Positions 23,041-33,361 of a stretch of DNA of 64,000 nt are shown here, one piece after another. The stretch is from Alteromonadaceae bacterium (lineage in GTDB: Bacteria > Pseudomonadota > Gammaproteobacteria > Enterobacterales > Alteromonadaceae), in contig JABSOI010000021.1 in NCBI GenBank assembly GCA_013216015.1, positions 32,864-96,863 on the forward strand, read 5' to 3'. The position numbers were made by a program, and so were the translations under genes. Position 1 is the stretch's first letter. Each line of letters begins with the position of its first letter. Under the pieces are notes generated by a model. That model was not told the DNA's origin and made no database searches. It saw nothing but the letters and a program-made list of their open reading frames with translations.

Positions 23041-25483
23041 CTACTCATATTTCAAAGAATCAACAGGTCTTGCCATCGCTGCTTTGGCTGCTTGACCACC
23101 TACAGTAAACCAGGCCACAATTAAAGCCATTATGGTTCCTATCAAAAATGATCCCATTGAAAGTTCAATACTGAAAGCGAAGTTTTGTAACCAGTCATTC
23201 ATTAAATACCAGGCTACCGGCCAGGCAAATGCACTTGCCAGTAAAACAAGCTTACTAAACTCTTTAGTTAACAACAGCACAATACTTTGACTGCTGGCTC
23301 CCAATACTTTTCTGACACCAATTTCTTTGGTACGTCTTTCAGTGGTGAAAGAAGCCAAGCCGAATAAACCTAAACAGGCAATACAAACAGCAAGTATTGA
23401 AAATACACCGTAAACACCGCTGACTCTTTTTTCATCTTCATACATGGCGTTGAAATTATCGTCAAGGAATGAATAAGAAAAATCCTGGGTAGGAAATAGC
23501 TTTTTCCATGTGTTTTCTACAGCTGCAATAGTGCCGCTAACGTCTTTGTTATCTAGTTTAAGTGCTAAATAATAAAACCGGGTTTTATTAACAAAATGAA
23601 CAATAGGTTTAAGCTCTTCTCGTACAGATTCAAAGTGATAGTCTTTTACAACTCCAACCACAGTTACTTCAGTTTTGGTTTTACCGTCAAAGCTAACATT
23701 ATAATTTAATGTTTTTCCAATAGCTTGTTGATCACTCCAACCAAATTTCTTTGCTGCCATTTGGTTGATAATAATATTCGCCTGAGTGACAGGCGTTTGT
23801 TCATTTGCGTAAACTAAAGTGTCTTTAGCATAATTTTTATCGAAATATCGTCCGGCTGCTAATTCAATACCGAAGTTTTGAAAGAAATTATAATCAATGC
23901 TGTTGTAGGGCATAATCATTTTGTCACCGCCAGCCAGGCGCTTGAATATCGGTATTATTGGTTAAACGATTTCCGGGTAAACGCTGTGCACCTTCAACCC
24001 AATGTACACCAGGCAACCTTTTCATTTCTTGTTGCAAACCAGTATAATTGTTTGCAACTAAAGGAGTTCCTATCCCATAAATAATCATGGTCTGGTCTTT
24101 TTCATAGCCAAGTTTGATATTTTGGGCAAATTTCATTTGTTGATAAACAGTCAGGGTAGAGATAATAAGCACTGTCGCGATAAAAAATTGCAATACCACC
24201 AAAATTTGTCTGAATTTTGCGCCAGCTTTTCCACGTGTCACATCTCCTTTTAGTACTTTAGCAGGAGAGAAGGCAGAAAGATAAAGGGCAGGGTAACTAC
24301 CCGCCAATAAACCAACCAGCAAAGTTAAAGCCAATAAACTGCCAGACAAACTGAAGTCAGTTAAATAATTAAAGCTAATTTCTCGATTAACGAACTCGCT
24401 AAATGTAGGTAAGGTCAACTCAACCAATGCCAGGGCAATAAGAAGAGATATGCTACTTAAAATAACAGATTCACTTAAAAACTGGACAATAATTTGGTTA
24501 CGCGTAACACCAAATGATTTTTTAACGCCTACTTCTTTAGCCCGCTGGCTAGCTCTTGCAGTGGCAAGGTTCATAAAGTTGATGCCAGCAATAATCAAAA
24601 TAAGGATGGCGATGCCAGAGAATAAATAGACTTGGTTTATATCACCCGTTTCTTTCATATCTCCACTGATTTGAGAATATAAATGCAGTTTATTAAGCGG
24701 CATTAATCTAGCCGTTAGCTGCACATTAACTTCTTTTAAAAAGGCACCTAAATTTTTATCTACCAGATCATTTAACTTATCAGATACCGTTTTAATATCA
24801 TTTGCTGAAGAAAATTCCAGATAAGTATAAAAATTCATATTGGTTAAATTATCAAGAAAAACCTGACCTCCTTCATATTCAGCCGCTGCTAGAATATTAG
24901 CAAAACTATTGTTTGCCAGATGAGTATTTTGAGGTAGATTTTTAATAACGCCTGTTACTTTCAAATCAACCATATTAAAAAAGGTCACCATTTTGCCCAT
25001 AGGATTAAGATCACCAAACAGATTTTTGGCTGTATCTTCGGTTAGTACTACCGATTTAATATCCTTAAAAGCGTTAGTTTTATCACCGTGGATAAATTCA
25101 AGTTCAAAAATATCAAATATTTCAGGATCAGCGTATGAAATAACCTCATTTATAACTATATCACCCACCTTCAGTGGTGTTTGTGTGATAGAAATTCGAC
25201 CAACTTGTATCAGCTCCGGGTAGCTATCTTCTAGCAAAACTTTCCAACCAGCGCCTGCTCTGGGCCATTGATCATTACCAGCAGACGAAATTTGTGATAT
25301 GTGCATTCTGGCTATTCGGTCAGATTTAGCATATTGGGTATCATAACTTAATTCATAACGAACAAAGAGCGCCATTAAAATACAAGATGCCAAACCAACA
25401 GCAAGGCCTAAAATATTAATGCTTGAATACAAGCGGTGCGCCATTAACGAGCGCAGGGCGATTTTAAAATAATTACTAAGCAC
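23041..25483 (-). pseudogene. MacB/FtsX-like ABC exporter permease, frameshifted
   Basis: Two consecutive reading frames encode one ~810-residue permease. The first (GTG start at 25483) has an N-terminal membrane segment (INILGLAVGLASCILMALF), a periplasmic MacB-like domain and a FtsX domain (GINFMNLATARASQRAKEVGVKK). It ends prematurely at IQAPGWR. Translation in the next frame continues AGGDKMIMPYNSIDYNFF and holds the second half, with a second FtsX domain (ERRTKEIGVRKVLGASS). The break is a one-base shift near 23925-23935 in a GGCTGGCGGTG run. It overlaps the upstream ATPase gene, itself broken, so the exporter is probably dead. Confidence 0.85.
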
Positions 25484-25971
25484 GGTTCATCTCCTTGATA
25501 TTTTCTATCACCACTTTGCCATCAAAAATGTTTACTATTCTGTGGGCATAATCTGCGTGCTCAGGTGAATGGGTCACCATAATAATCGTGGTTCCTGCGG
25601 TGTTCAGTTTGGTTAGCAATTCCATAACTTCTGCACCATTTTTGGAATCCAGATTACCTGTTGGTTCATCGGCCAGAATGAAAGCGAATCAAATTAAAAT
25701 TCTGGAAAATAAATCCTAAATTGTTTTTACGAATGCCAGCCAGTTCTTTCTCACTGTTGTTCGAGATATCTTGTCCTTGAAACCAGTATTCTCCGTCACT
25801 GGCACTGTCGAGCATACCAATAATGTTCAATAAAGTAGATTTCCCACAACCTGAAGGCCCCATTATGGCGATAAACTCTCCTTCATCAATCTCCATATTT
25901 ATCTGATTAAGGGCGGTAGTTTCTACTTCATCGGTATGAAAAACTTTACTGATATTCTTTAAATTCAACAT
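25476..25971 (-). pseudogene. ABC exporter ATP-binding subunit (LolD/MacB-like) with internal deletion
   Basis: The N-terminus is normal: MLNLKNISKVFHTDEVETTA, Walker A GPSGCGKSTLLN and Q-loop GFIFQNFNLIR. The frame then shifts, and the correct sequence resumes in another frame at FILADEPTGNLDS (Walker B), followed by the H-loop VTHSPEHA. The segment that should carry the ABC signature (LSGGQ), about 55-60 residues, is missing. The junction lies near 25680. The gene therefore cannot encode an active ATPase. Its stop overlaps the permease GTG start. Confidence 0.85.
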
Positions 25972-26302
25972 GCTTGTCTCCGTAATTTTTATGATGTTAT
26001 TCGTTATACTTTTTATTAATGTTATTATAATGTTGCGTGCTAAAAATTGATGGGTTACGCCGTTGGCTAACCCATCCTACAACTGGAGTTACATTTAATG
26101 TGAGTCAGCTCAAGGAAAGATGGGAAAGCGGGATAAATGGCAATTTTTTGGTCCTAAACTATAATTCATCTATAACCCCTTAATTTAGCTCAACTCATCT
26201 TTACTATTTAAATCAAGGCTGTAACATAAAACTATTATCGTTCCTTAATGATGGGACATTACATTTTTTGAACATAAACATATTGAACATAGGTATTTTA
26301 GA
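25972..26302. other. divergent intergenic region
   Basis: No gene seen in 331 bases. It should contain promoters for the exporter remnant and the rightward gene at 26303, and it contains the REP-like unit at 26048-26084. Confidence 0.5.
26048..26084. repeat. single REP-like palindromic unit
   Basis: A unit running from GATGGGTTACGCCGTTGGCT to CCCATCCTACAAC. It is one half of the pair seen at 16105-16213 and 60306-60418. Confidence 0.7.
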
Positions 26303-26683
26303 ATGGCTCAAGGTAACAATAAAAAACGACTGAATAAACACGTAAAAAAAGGGGATAAGGGTTTTCCAATCGCTACAATTGCTTATTATGGGCCAACCGA
26401 TGTTATAGCTTCAAAAGTTGTGGTTGCCATATTCGCTTATCAAGATGCGGATCCCGAACCTATGAAGAAGTGGGTTTCAACATCAGATGTAAGAAAATCA
26501 GAAAAAATACTCGGTGAGCTTTTGGATTTTCTCAAAGAGAATGACGTAAAAACTGTAAGTCTGATTGATACTATTTTTGGTTGCCCTCACGAAGCGGGAA
26601 TTGATTATCCTAGAGGCGGGTATTGTCCTGAGTGTAAATATTGGATAGGCCGCGACAGGTTGTCGCATGAGTTAATTCATTAG
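26303..26683 (+). CDS. conserved hypothetical protein with CPHE / CPEC metal-binding-like motif
   Basis: I recognise no function. The 126-residue protein starts with a basic Asn/Lys stretch (MAQGNNKKRLNKHVKKGDKG). It continues with IATIAYYGPTDVIASKVVVA and ends with GCPHEAGIDYPRGGYCPECKYW. That last segment has three cysteines and a histidine that could bind zinc, followed by IGRDRLSHE. Similar short proteins with this C-terminal pattern occur in many bacteria. No signal peptide. It lies 102 nt upstream of the ATP-grasp gene and may be in its operon. Confidence 0.75.
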   Translation: MAQGNNKKRLNKHVKKGDKGFPIATIAYYGPTDVIASKVVVAIFAYQDADPEPMKKWVSTSDVRKSEKILGELLDFLKENDVKTVSLIDTIFGCPHEAGIDYPRGGYCPECKYWIGRDRLSHELIH

Positions 26684-26785
26684 TGGAATGAATGCGGTTT
26701 TTATAAAAATATCATTTATATAAAAAGTTGAATGAAAAATTGAATAGGAACAAAAAGACTTTTATTTTTTAACAGGGAATTGATA

Positions 26786-27661
26786 ATGAATAAAAACATA
26801 GGGTGTTTAAAAGAGGCATGTATAAAAGAAAATATTAATTATTATCAGCATCATGGAACCGGAAATTTAATTTCTATTGAAATGCCAAACAAAAATTATG
26901 TATTTGCTAATTGGGCTACTCCGTTAAACTCCCAGTCAATAATGCAACTCTGCCAGGATAAAGACTATTTCTATTCATTTTTCAAAGATGTTATAAAAAT
27001 GCCTGAAACATCATCATTCTTCAATCCCTATAGCGATACACAATATATAAAATACCTGAATCAAAAGACAATTTTTGAAATTATCAGAAAAGTTGAATTG
27101 AAACATGATTACCCTTTAATCGTTAAGAAAAACCGTGGTTCATGGGGAATTAATGTTTTTACGGTGAACGATAGAAGATCACTGGAAAAGGCGGTTTTAG
27201 CTATTTTTAATATCTATAGTGTTTCATTTGATTATGTTTGTCTTGTTCAGGATCAAATAAATATTAAGGATGAGTTCAGAGTTATTTATCTAAATGGTGA
27301 ATTTCAGTTTGCTTATAGAAAAGTGGTCGATAATGCAGAATTCACCGGTAATATAAGCCCTCTTCATTGGGAAGGTTCTAAAACCGAAATGGTTAAGGAC
27401 TGTGAATTAATACAAAAGCTGGAGGATTTTTGTGCCCCCATTTTTTCAAAACTAATGATCCCTTTTTGTGGTCTTGATGTGGCGCTGGATAATACCAGTG
27501 AGTTATGGCTTATTGAAGCAAATTCATCCCCTGGATTTGATCATGTTATTGAGGACAACGGGGAGTCTTTTATTATACATTTGTATCAAAAAATTCTAAG
27601 GAGTTTAGCGCCCGGCGAGAAAAAATGCCCCATTAGTGCCCGTTCAGTAACGCGGTCGTAG
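26786..27661 (+). CDS. ATP-grasp family protein (RimK / D-Ala ligase-like), altered C-terminus
   Basis: A 291-residue ATP-grasp enzyme. The phosphate-contacting lysines and glycine loop are in YPLIVKKNRGSWGINVFTV. Hinge contacts are VCLVQDQINIKDEFRVIYL. The Mg-binding acidic end is CGLDVALDNTSELWLIEANSSPGFDHV. Such enzymes join a carboxylate to an amine or thiol; the substrate is unknown. ATG 26786 follows CAGGGAATTGATA; the TTG two codons earlier is less likely. The last ~16 residues (PGEKKCPISARSVTRS) are read from the start of an inverted-repeat element, so the original C-terminus may have been replaced. Confidence 0.8.
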   Translation: MNKNIGCLKEACIKENINYYQHHGTGNLISIEMPNKNYVFANWATPLNSQSIMQLCQDKDYFYSFFKDVIKMPETSSFFNPYSDTQYIKYLNQKTIFEIIRKVELKHDYPLIVKKNRGSWGINVFTVNDRRSLEKAVLAIFNIYSVSFDYVCLVQDQINIKDEFRVIYLNGEFQFAYRKVVDNAEFTGNISPLHWEGSKTEMVKDCELIQKLEDFCAPIFSKLMIPFCGLDVALDNTSELWLIEANSSPGFDHVIEDNGESFIIHLYQKILRSLAPGEKKCPISARSVTRS

Positions 27662-27816
27662 CGAGGGTGATCCAATGACACGAAATGGGCTCTACAATAT
27701 ATTTCCAAGTAGCTTGGGTATAGGCGTTTAGTCATTCTAAATAACACTATCTTGTGGTGTACAGTTCGTGTCAGTGGGACGTCCGCATTTAACATCTGTT
27801 TATGATGGGCACTAAT
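27632..27816. repeat. nested inverted-repeat element
   Basis: Outer arms ATTAGTGCCC (27632-27641) and GGGCACTAAT (27807-27816); inner arms TGACACGAA (27676-27684) and TTCGTGTCA (27765-27773). It begins inside the 3' end of the ATP-grasp gene. A 22-nt part (GGTCGTAGCGAGGGTGATCC and two more bases, 27654-27675) recurs inverted at 33299-33320. It looks like a small non-autonomous element or structured RNA remnant. Confidence 0.5.
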
Positions 27817-27904
27817 TATGATTAGATACATTTAACAGCTTGTTATTCGTTTGTTTAAACTTTAAAGTGAACAGTGATATCGTCCACCATTTTAGAGATA
27901 AGCA

Positions 27905-30778
27905 ATGAAAAATTATAAAAAAATATTCGCTTTAAGTGCACTTGCTTTAGCGTTACAAGGATGTGACCTTACAACATCAAACTATTCAACTAAATCTACC
28001 ACATCAACAGCAACGAGCCAATCAGCTCTGACTTTAGATATAGAAAAATTTGTATTAAAAAATGGACTTGAAGTTGTATTCCATCTAGATAAATCTGATC
28101 CTGTTGTTGCTGTAGCGATCCAGTATCACGTAGGATCTAACCGTGAAAAATTAGGTCGCACCGGATTTGCCCATTTCTTTGAACACATGTTATTTCAAGA
28201 TTCTGAAAACGTTGGTGCAGGTAACTTTATTAAAAATATAGGTTCAATGGGTGGCAGTTTAAACGGTGGCACCTGGCAGGACGGTACTATCTATTACGAA
28301 ATTGTACCTAGCGATGGTTTAGAAAAAGTATTATGGATGGAATCTGATCGCATGGGTTACTTCATAAATACAGTGACAGATGAAGGTCTGGAAAACGAAA
28401 AACAAGTCGTTAAAAATGAGAAACGTCAAGGGGTTGATAACCGACCTTATGGCCATGAAAACGTTGTAATGCTTGAGGCGTTATATCCTGAGGGACATCC
28501 ATATAGCTGGTCTGTTATTGGCAGCCTGCAAGATTTGCAAAATGCTACATTGCAAGACGTACGCGATTTTTATGATAAATGGTATGGCGTTAACAATGCT
28601 ACCTTAGTGCTGGCAGGTGATTTCGATAAAAAACAAGCTAAAGCCTGGGTAGAAAAATATTTCGGTGAATTAGAACCTCGTGGCGATGTAACACCCATAA
28701 AACCTATGCCAGTTACTTTAACGGCATCTAAGTCTTTTTATCATGAAGATAATTTTGCAAAATTACCGCAATTATCTTTAACCTTCCCAACGGTTGATCA
28801 AAATAATGTTGATAAGTATGCGCTAGAAATGTTATCGCAATTACTCAGTGTTGGTAAAGAAAGTGCCTTATATCAAGCTGTAGTAGAAGAAGATAAATTA
28901 GCTCCACGTGTTAGAGCTTCTGTGGATCACGGTGAATTAGCGGGTATTTTTGGTATAAAGGTACGGGCTTTTGACGGTAAAGATCTCGACGCAATTAAGC
29001 AGAGTATTGATAAAGCTTTTGCTAAATTTGATGCAAACGGCATCACAGACCAGCAATTGGCTCGTGTATTAACAGGTAAAGAAACTGAATTTTTTAACGA
29101 TTTAACAGGCGTTTTTGATAAAGCATCATCATTAGCAACTTATAACGAATTTTATGGCGATCCAAACTTAGTGACCAGCGAGATAAATAAATATCGTGCG
29201 GTAACTAAAGCAGACATATTGCGCGTTTTTAGGGAATATGTGCTGAATAAAAACTATATTGCAACCAGTTTTGTTCCTAAAGGACAATTGGTGTTGTCAC
29301 TTAGTGATGCCGTTAAAGCGAATATTGTTGAAGAAGAAATAGTGCAGGGCGCTGAAACGAAAACAACGACTGCTGACAAAGAGACAGCATTAAGTCCGGT
29401 CGCCCAGGCAGCCAGTTCATTTGATCGTTCAGTTAATCCATCTTATGGAAAAACCCCAACCATAACCGTACCCGATATTTGGCAGAATGATTTAAATAAT
29501 GGCGTTAAAGTGCTGGGAATAGTGCATGACGAATTGCCACTGGTTTCATTTTCAATCCGAATTATGGGTGGCCACTCTTTAGATGTTGACTCTAAGCACG
29601 GTGCTGCAAACTTATTAACTGATATATTAATGGAAGGAACTGCGAATAAAACACCTCAACAGCTTGAAAACCTTATTGGTGATTTGGGTGCTGAATTAGA
29701 CTTTTATGTAAGTGACGAGTTTATTACCTTAAATGGTAAAACATTAAGTAAAAACTTTGATCAGGTAATAACACTGGCTCAGGAAATTATTCTGGAACCT
29801 CGTTGGGATGAAACTCAATGGCAACGAATCAAGGATGAAACTCTGGCAAACATTCAGCAGTCTGCCGGAAACCCCAGAGCTATAGCGGCTAATGTGTATG
29901 GCAAACTTCTTTACGGTGATAGTAATTTAGGCACACCCGTTACAGGAACAGCTGATGAAGTAACCGCAATGACTTTAAATGATGTAAAAGCATTTTATAA
30001 AGCCAATATTATTGCTAATTTAACCAGCGTGCATATTACCGGCGATATAACTAAAGAAAAAGCAGCAAGTAGCTTGAAACCTCTTAGCATGCTTAAAAAA
30101 GGCGATGTGAAATTAGAAAAAACCCCCATGCGTATAGTGCTTGATAAACCAGAGTTATATTTCGTTGATGTACCAGGTGCTAAACAATCTTTCATCCGCA
30201 TTGGCAGCCGCGCTATGTTAGCCAATTCCAGTGAATATTATCCAGCAGTCGCAGTAAACCATGAATTAGGCGGAAGCTTTTCGGCTAGATTATTCAAAGT
30301 ATTGAGACTGGAAAAAGGTTATACCTATGGTGCATATTCCAGCTTTAGCCGTAGTAATCAAGGTGGTTCATTTACCGCTCGTTCGAGTGTTCGCTCAAAC
30401 GTTACGTTAGAATCGTTGCAAACTTTCCGTGAAATATTCGATGATTACGCGAAAAACTTCGATCAGGCAGCGTTAGACAATACCAAGTCAATATTAGCGA
30501 AACGAGATGCTCGTGCTTTTGAAACAACAGACGCATTATTAGGCATGCTGCAAAACGTCAGCAGTTATAACCTGCCAAATAATTTTGTTGAACAACAGCA
30601 GCAAGTATTAAGCAATTTAACACTTGAACAAACAAAAGCGACACTAGCCAAATATATGGATCGTGACAAAATGATCTATCTAATAGTTGGCGATGCCGAG
30701 ACTCAACTTGCACGTATAAGTGAATTGGGATTGGGTGAGCCAGTATTATTAGATAAAGACGGAAATAAAGTTAAATAA
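27905..30778 (+). CDS. M16 family zinc metalloprotease, lipoprotein (PqqL/pitrilysin-like)
   Basis: A 957-residue peptidase with two M16 halves. The signal peptide ends at the lipobox LQGC20, so it is predicted to be a lipoprotein. The inverted zinc motif H90-F-F-E93-H94 lies in GFAHFFEHMLFQ; the second-metal glutamate is expected in ENEKQVVKNEKRQ. The second half (from about residue 520) lacks HxxEH and serves as the pairing domain, as usual in single-chain M16 enzymes. ATG 27905 follows GAGATAAGCA. It probably degrades peptides in the periplasm. Confidence 0.92.
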   Translation: MKNYKKIFALSALALALQGCDLTTSNYSTKSTTSTATSQSALTLDIEKFVLKNGLEVVFHLDKSDPVVAVAIQYHVGSNREKLGRTGFAHFFEHMLFQDSENVGAGNFIKNIGSMGGSLNGGTWQDGTIYYEIVPSDGLEKVLWMESDRMGYFINTVTDEGLENEKQVVKNEKRQGVDNRPYGHENVVMLEALYPEGHPYSWSVIGSLQDLQNATLQDVRDFYDKWYGVNNATLVLAGDFDKKQAKAWVEKYFGELEPRGDVTPIKPMPVTLTASKSFYHEDNFAKLPQLSLTFPTVDQNNVDKYALEMLSQLLSVGKESALYQAVVEEDKLAPRVRASVDHGELAGIFGIKVRAFDGKDLDAIKQSIDKAFAKFDANGITDQQLARVLTGKETEFFNDLTGVFDKASSLATYNEFYGDPNLVTSEINKYRAVTKADILRVFREYVLNKNYIATSFVPKGQLVLSLSDAVKANIVEEEIVQGAETKTTTADKETALSPVAQAASSFDRSVNPSYGKTPTITVPDIWQNDLNNGVKVLGIVHDELPLVSFSIRIMGGHSLDVDSKHGAANLLTDILMEGTANKTPQQLENLIGDLGAELDFYVSDEFITLNGKTLSKNFDQVITLAQEIILEPRWDETQWQRIKDETLANIQQSAGNPRAIAANVYGKLLYGDSNLGTPVTGTADEVTAMTLNDVKAFYKANIIANLTSVHITGDITKEKAASSLKPLSMLKKGDVKLEKTPMRIVLDKPELYFVDVPGAKQSFIRIGSRAMLANSSEYYPAVAVNHELGGSFSARLFKVLRLEKGYTYGAYSSFSRSNQGGSFTARSSVRSNVTLESLQTFREIFDDYAKNFDQAALDNTKSILAKRDARAFETTDALLGMLQNVSSYNLPNNFVEQQQQVLSNLTLEQTKATLAKYMDRDKMIYLIVGDAETQLARISELGLGEPVLLDKDGNKVK

Positions 30779-30798
30779 TATAATTGGTAAAAATATAA

Positions 30799-30824
30799 AT
30801 GGGTTAACCTAAGGGTTAGCCCAT
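30799..30824. terminator. hairpin after the M16 gene
   Basis: ATGGGTTAACC pairs with GGTTAGCCCAT (one wobble) across a short loop, 20 nt after the stop. No T-run follows, so it is either a weak terminator or a diverged REP-like unit. Confidence 0.5.
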
Positions 30825-30962
30825 TAAAATATTCATTTATTAATACAGCATATTAAACAGAAGTTATGTGCAAATCACTCCAAAGATCCTACAAGTATCA
30901 CCTCACCAGCTCCTACTTAATAATTGAGATAACAAGGTACAATACGTTGTATTTAAAGGTTG

Positions 30963-31532
30963 CTACGGGGTCATAAAACCAGTCACTAAGTTAATTAGAT
31001 ATTCGTGATTACTTGTCGCACTGCCATCATTCGCCATAATCACCAAGCGCCAATCATTATCGCCAACATGAAGTATATCCATGTAATTCCTGAAACTATC
31101 AAATTTCCCCCCATGATTGATCAAGCGACTATACATATTAAAGGTATCAGAGCTGACGACTTCACCTCGAAATAACGCGGTTATGAAATGGTACATATCG
31201 TTAATAGAGCTCACCTAGCCACCTGAACCATTCACGTATATATTCTCGCCGTAAAATGTATTGTGGGTGCCATAATTAAGGGCATCATTGGTTCTAAGGG
31301 TCGAGTGTTCGTCTGCAATGTAGCTATTTATCATGCCGGACGGGATAAAAATATTGTTTTGCATATATTGTTCAAAGCTTTCGCCACTGACCCGCTCAAT
31401 AATCTCGGCTAATAACATATGCCCAGTGCTACTATATTCATATTGAGTACCCGGTTCGAATTTCAATCTATCGTGAGCGATAAAATAGTTCAAAACCTTT
31501 GCGTTGGTAAGATCATTTATATCTTCATATAG
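30963..31532 (-). pseudogene. serine hydrolase (class C beta-lactamase family) 3' remnant with in-frame TAG
   Basis: This is the C-terminal part of a beta-lactamase-like serine hydrolase. It starts at YLYEDINDLTNAKVLNYFIA and runs through FEPGTQYEYSSTGHMLLAEI (the Y-x-N region, here YSS) to YVNGSGG. After TAG (31215-31217) the same frame continues VSSINDMYHFITALFRG to NLVTGFMTP. The N-terminal third with the nucleophile S-x-x-K is absent. The fragment abuts the stop of the isoaspartyl peptidase in the same frame. It is clearly non-functional. Confidence 0.8.
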
Positions 31533-31535
31533 GTA

Positions 31536-32567
31536 TTAATCGTCTTTAAATATACCAACATAAGTAGCAGTGGTATTTGATTTAGTCGCTCGATACATTC
31601 CTTTCGTGTTAAATGGCAGACTCATATTACCTTTAGTGTCGATGATGATCACACCACCAGTACCACCGACGGGCATAAGAACATTATGAATGACTTCATT
31701 ACCGGCTTGCTCGATAGTTTTCCCCTGATACTGCACTCTTGCGCAAATATCAGCCGCTACATTGTATCTGATAAAATACTCACCATGACCAGTCGCTGAA
31801 ACCGCACAGGAATTATTATCGGCAAAAGTGCCGGCACCAATAATTGGCGCATCACCGATACGGCCAAAACGCTTGGCTGTCATACCGCCAGTTGAAGTTC
31901 CAGAAGTAATATCTCCATGTATATCAAGGGCAACGGCGCCAACAGTACCGACCTTATATTCAACATCTAAAGAGTTATGTGCAGCTTGGTGATCTTTATT
32001 TTCTAGCTTCGCTTTTTTCATTTTTGCTTTAACTTTAAGTAATGACTTGTATCTGTGTTCGGTATTAAATATTTTATTATCAACTAATTCGACACCTTTA
32101 TTCTTAGCGAATTTCTCCGCTCCTTCACCACTTAGCATAACGTGTATTGATTCTTCCATCACTAATCGTGCAAGATTGATAGGGTTTTTTATGTGCTTAA
32201 CGCCAGCTACAGCCCCGGCTTGACGGTTTTTGCCATACATAATTGACGAATCCATTTCATGAATTTCATTATGTGTATAAACAGCCCCTTTACCAGCATT
32301 AAAAAAGGGTGAATTTTCAAGGATGTTAATAGATGTGGTTACAGCATCAATACTGCTACCGCCTTTTTCTAATACACTATAGCCAGCCTCAACAGCTTCT
32401 TTTAACTTAGCTCTATAAGCCTTCTCTTTTTCGGGAGTAAAACGGCTTTTCTGGATAGTACCTGCGCCACCATGTATAGCTATTGCGATTGGCGACTCTG
32501 CAGCTATTACAGCACTTGGTAGGGATGCAAAAAGTAAACTTGTTATTATTGGAAAAACTTTATTCAT
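31536..32567 (-). CDS. isoaspartyl peptidase / L-asparaginase (plant-type, Ntn hydrolase), exported
   Basis: The 343-residue precursor of an Ntn-hydrolase that removes isoaspartyl residues and hydrolyses asparagine. The signal peptide is MNKVFPIITSLLFASLPSAV followed by IAAES. Conserved blocks: AIAIHGGAG near the N-terminus, DAVTTSINILENSPFFNAGKG, and the autocleavage site VGTVGAVALD, where T208 becomes the nucleophile. After it come STGGMTAKRFGRIGDAPIIGAG and SATGHGEYFIR. The expected Lys-rich linker before T208 is present. All catalytic features are intact. Its stop is followed at once by the beta-lactamase remnant. Confidence 0.9.
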   Translation of the reverse strand: MNKVFPIITSLLFASLPSAVIAAESPIAIAIHGGAGTIQKSRFTPEKEKAYRAKLKEAVEAGYSVLEKGGSSIDAVTTSINILENSPFFNAGKGAVYTHNEIHEMDSSIMYGKNRQAGAVAGVKHIKNPINLARLVMEESIHVMLSGEGAEKFAKNKGVELVDNKIFNTEHRYKSLLKVKAKMKKAKLENKDHQAAHNSLDVEYKVGTVGAVALDIHGDITSGTSTGGMTAKRFGRIGDAPIIGAGTFADNNSCAVSATGHGEYFIRYNVAADICARVQYQGKTIEQAGNEVIHNVLMPVGGTGGVIIIDTKGNMSLPFNTKGMYRATKSNTTATYVGIFKDD

Positions 32568-33361
32568 TATTATTCCTATTTTTATTATTTTTGTGTGTGT
32601 CAGTGTATAAAAGCTGAGGGTAACGGTTATATATTATTTATTCTTAGTGTAAAAAAAGTGCTAAACGTATTAGAGCCTAAATAAGGTAAAATGCATACCT
32701 AATAATTGGTGGACATGACGGATTTAGGACCTGGATGTTAATTAACAGGGATGAAAATTTAAGAGTGGTTATTTTAGGCAATGGCGGTGATCGAACGGGA
32801 AAACACAATTATATAACACAACTAATTTCACCATTTGTATAATGATGGGTTTACGTTAATGCTATGGTGAGTTCTCTAATTATTGTGCGTAAAGTTTTAC
32901 GAGAGCTCATTTTAACTTATTACATTGTCCGACAACTCATTTCAAATTAAAAACAAAGCAGGTCACAGGTCACAGATTACAGAAGCAATATTAATACGGT
33001 TTTTCAGGGGGCATCTTGATAAGCAACCTTTATACTTTTAATGGAGTGCTATAAAAAGAGATCCTAATTTTAAAAAGATAAAGATAAAGGATGCTAACAC
33101 AAAGGCTGAAAGTAATAAAAATGAGCATGGGAAGTCTAAATTACTAAGGAAAAGAAGGAGTAGAAAGTAGCAACTTAACTAAATTTAAGTATAGGCGATC
33201 GGAATAATTGTGTATGATATTTTGAAAAGCATCCAACTAATGTCCATCCAGAAACGGATTTCTAAAACAAGCGTCCTACGAGTACCATCTGAACACCCTT
33301 GGATCGCTCTCGCTACGACCCCGTTTCAGGACGAATACTAACTAATAAAATTAAAATATTT
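32568..33361. other. intergenic region with a small inverted-repeat element
   Basis: No gene seen in 794 bases. At 33242-33332 arms GTCCATCCAGAAACGG and CCGTTTCAGGAC bracket a ~60-nt interior. That interior carries, inverted, the 22-nt block also found at 27654-27675. Confidence 0.45.
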
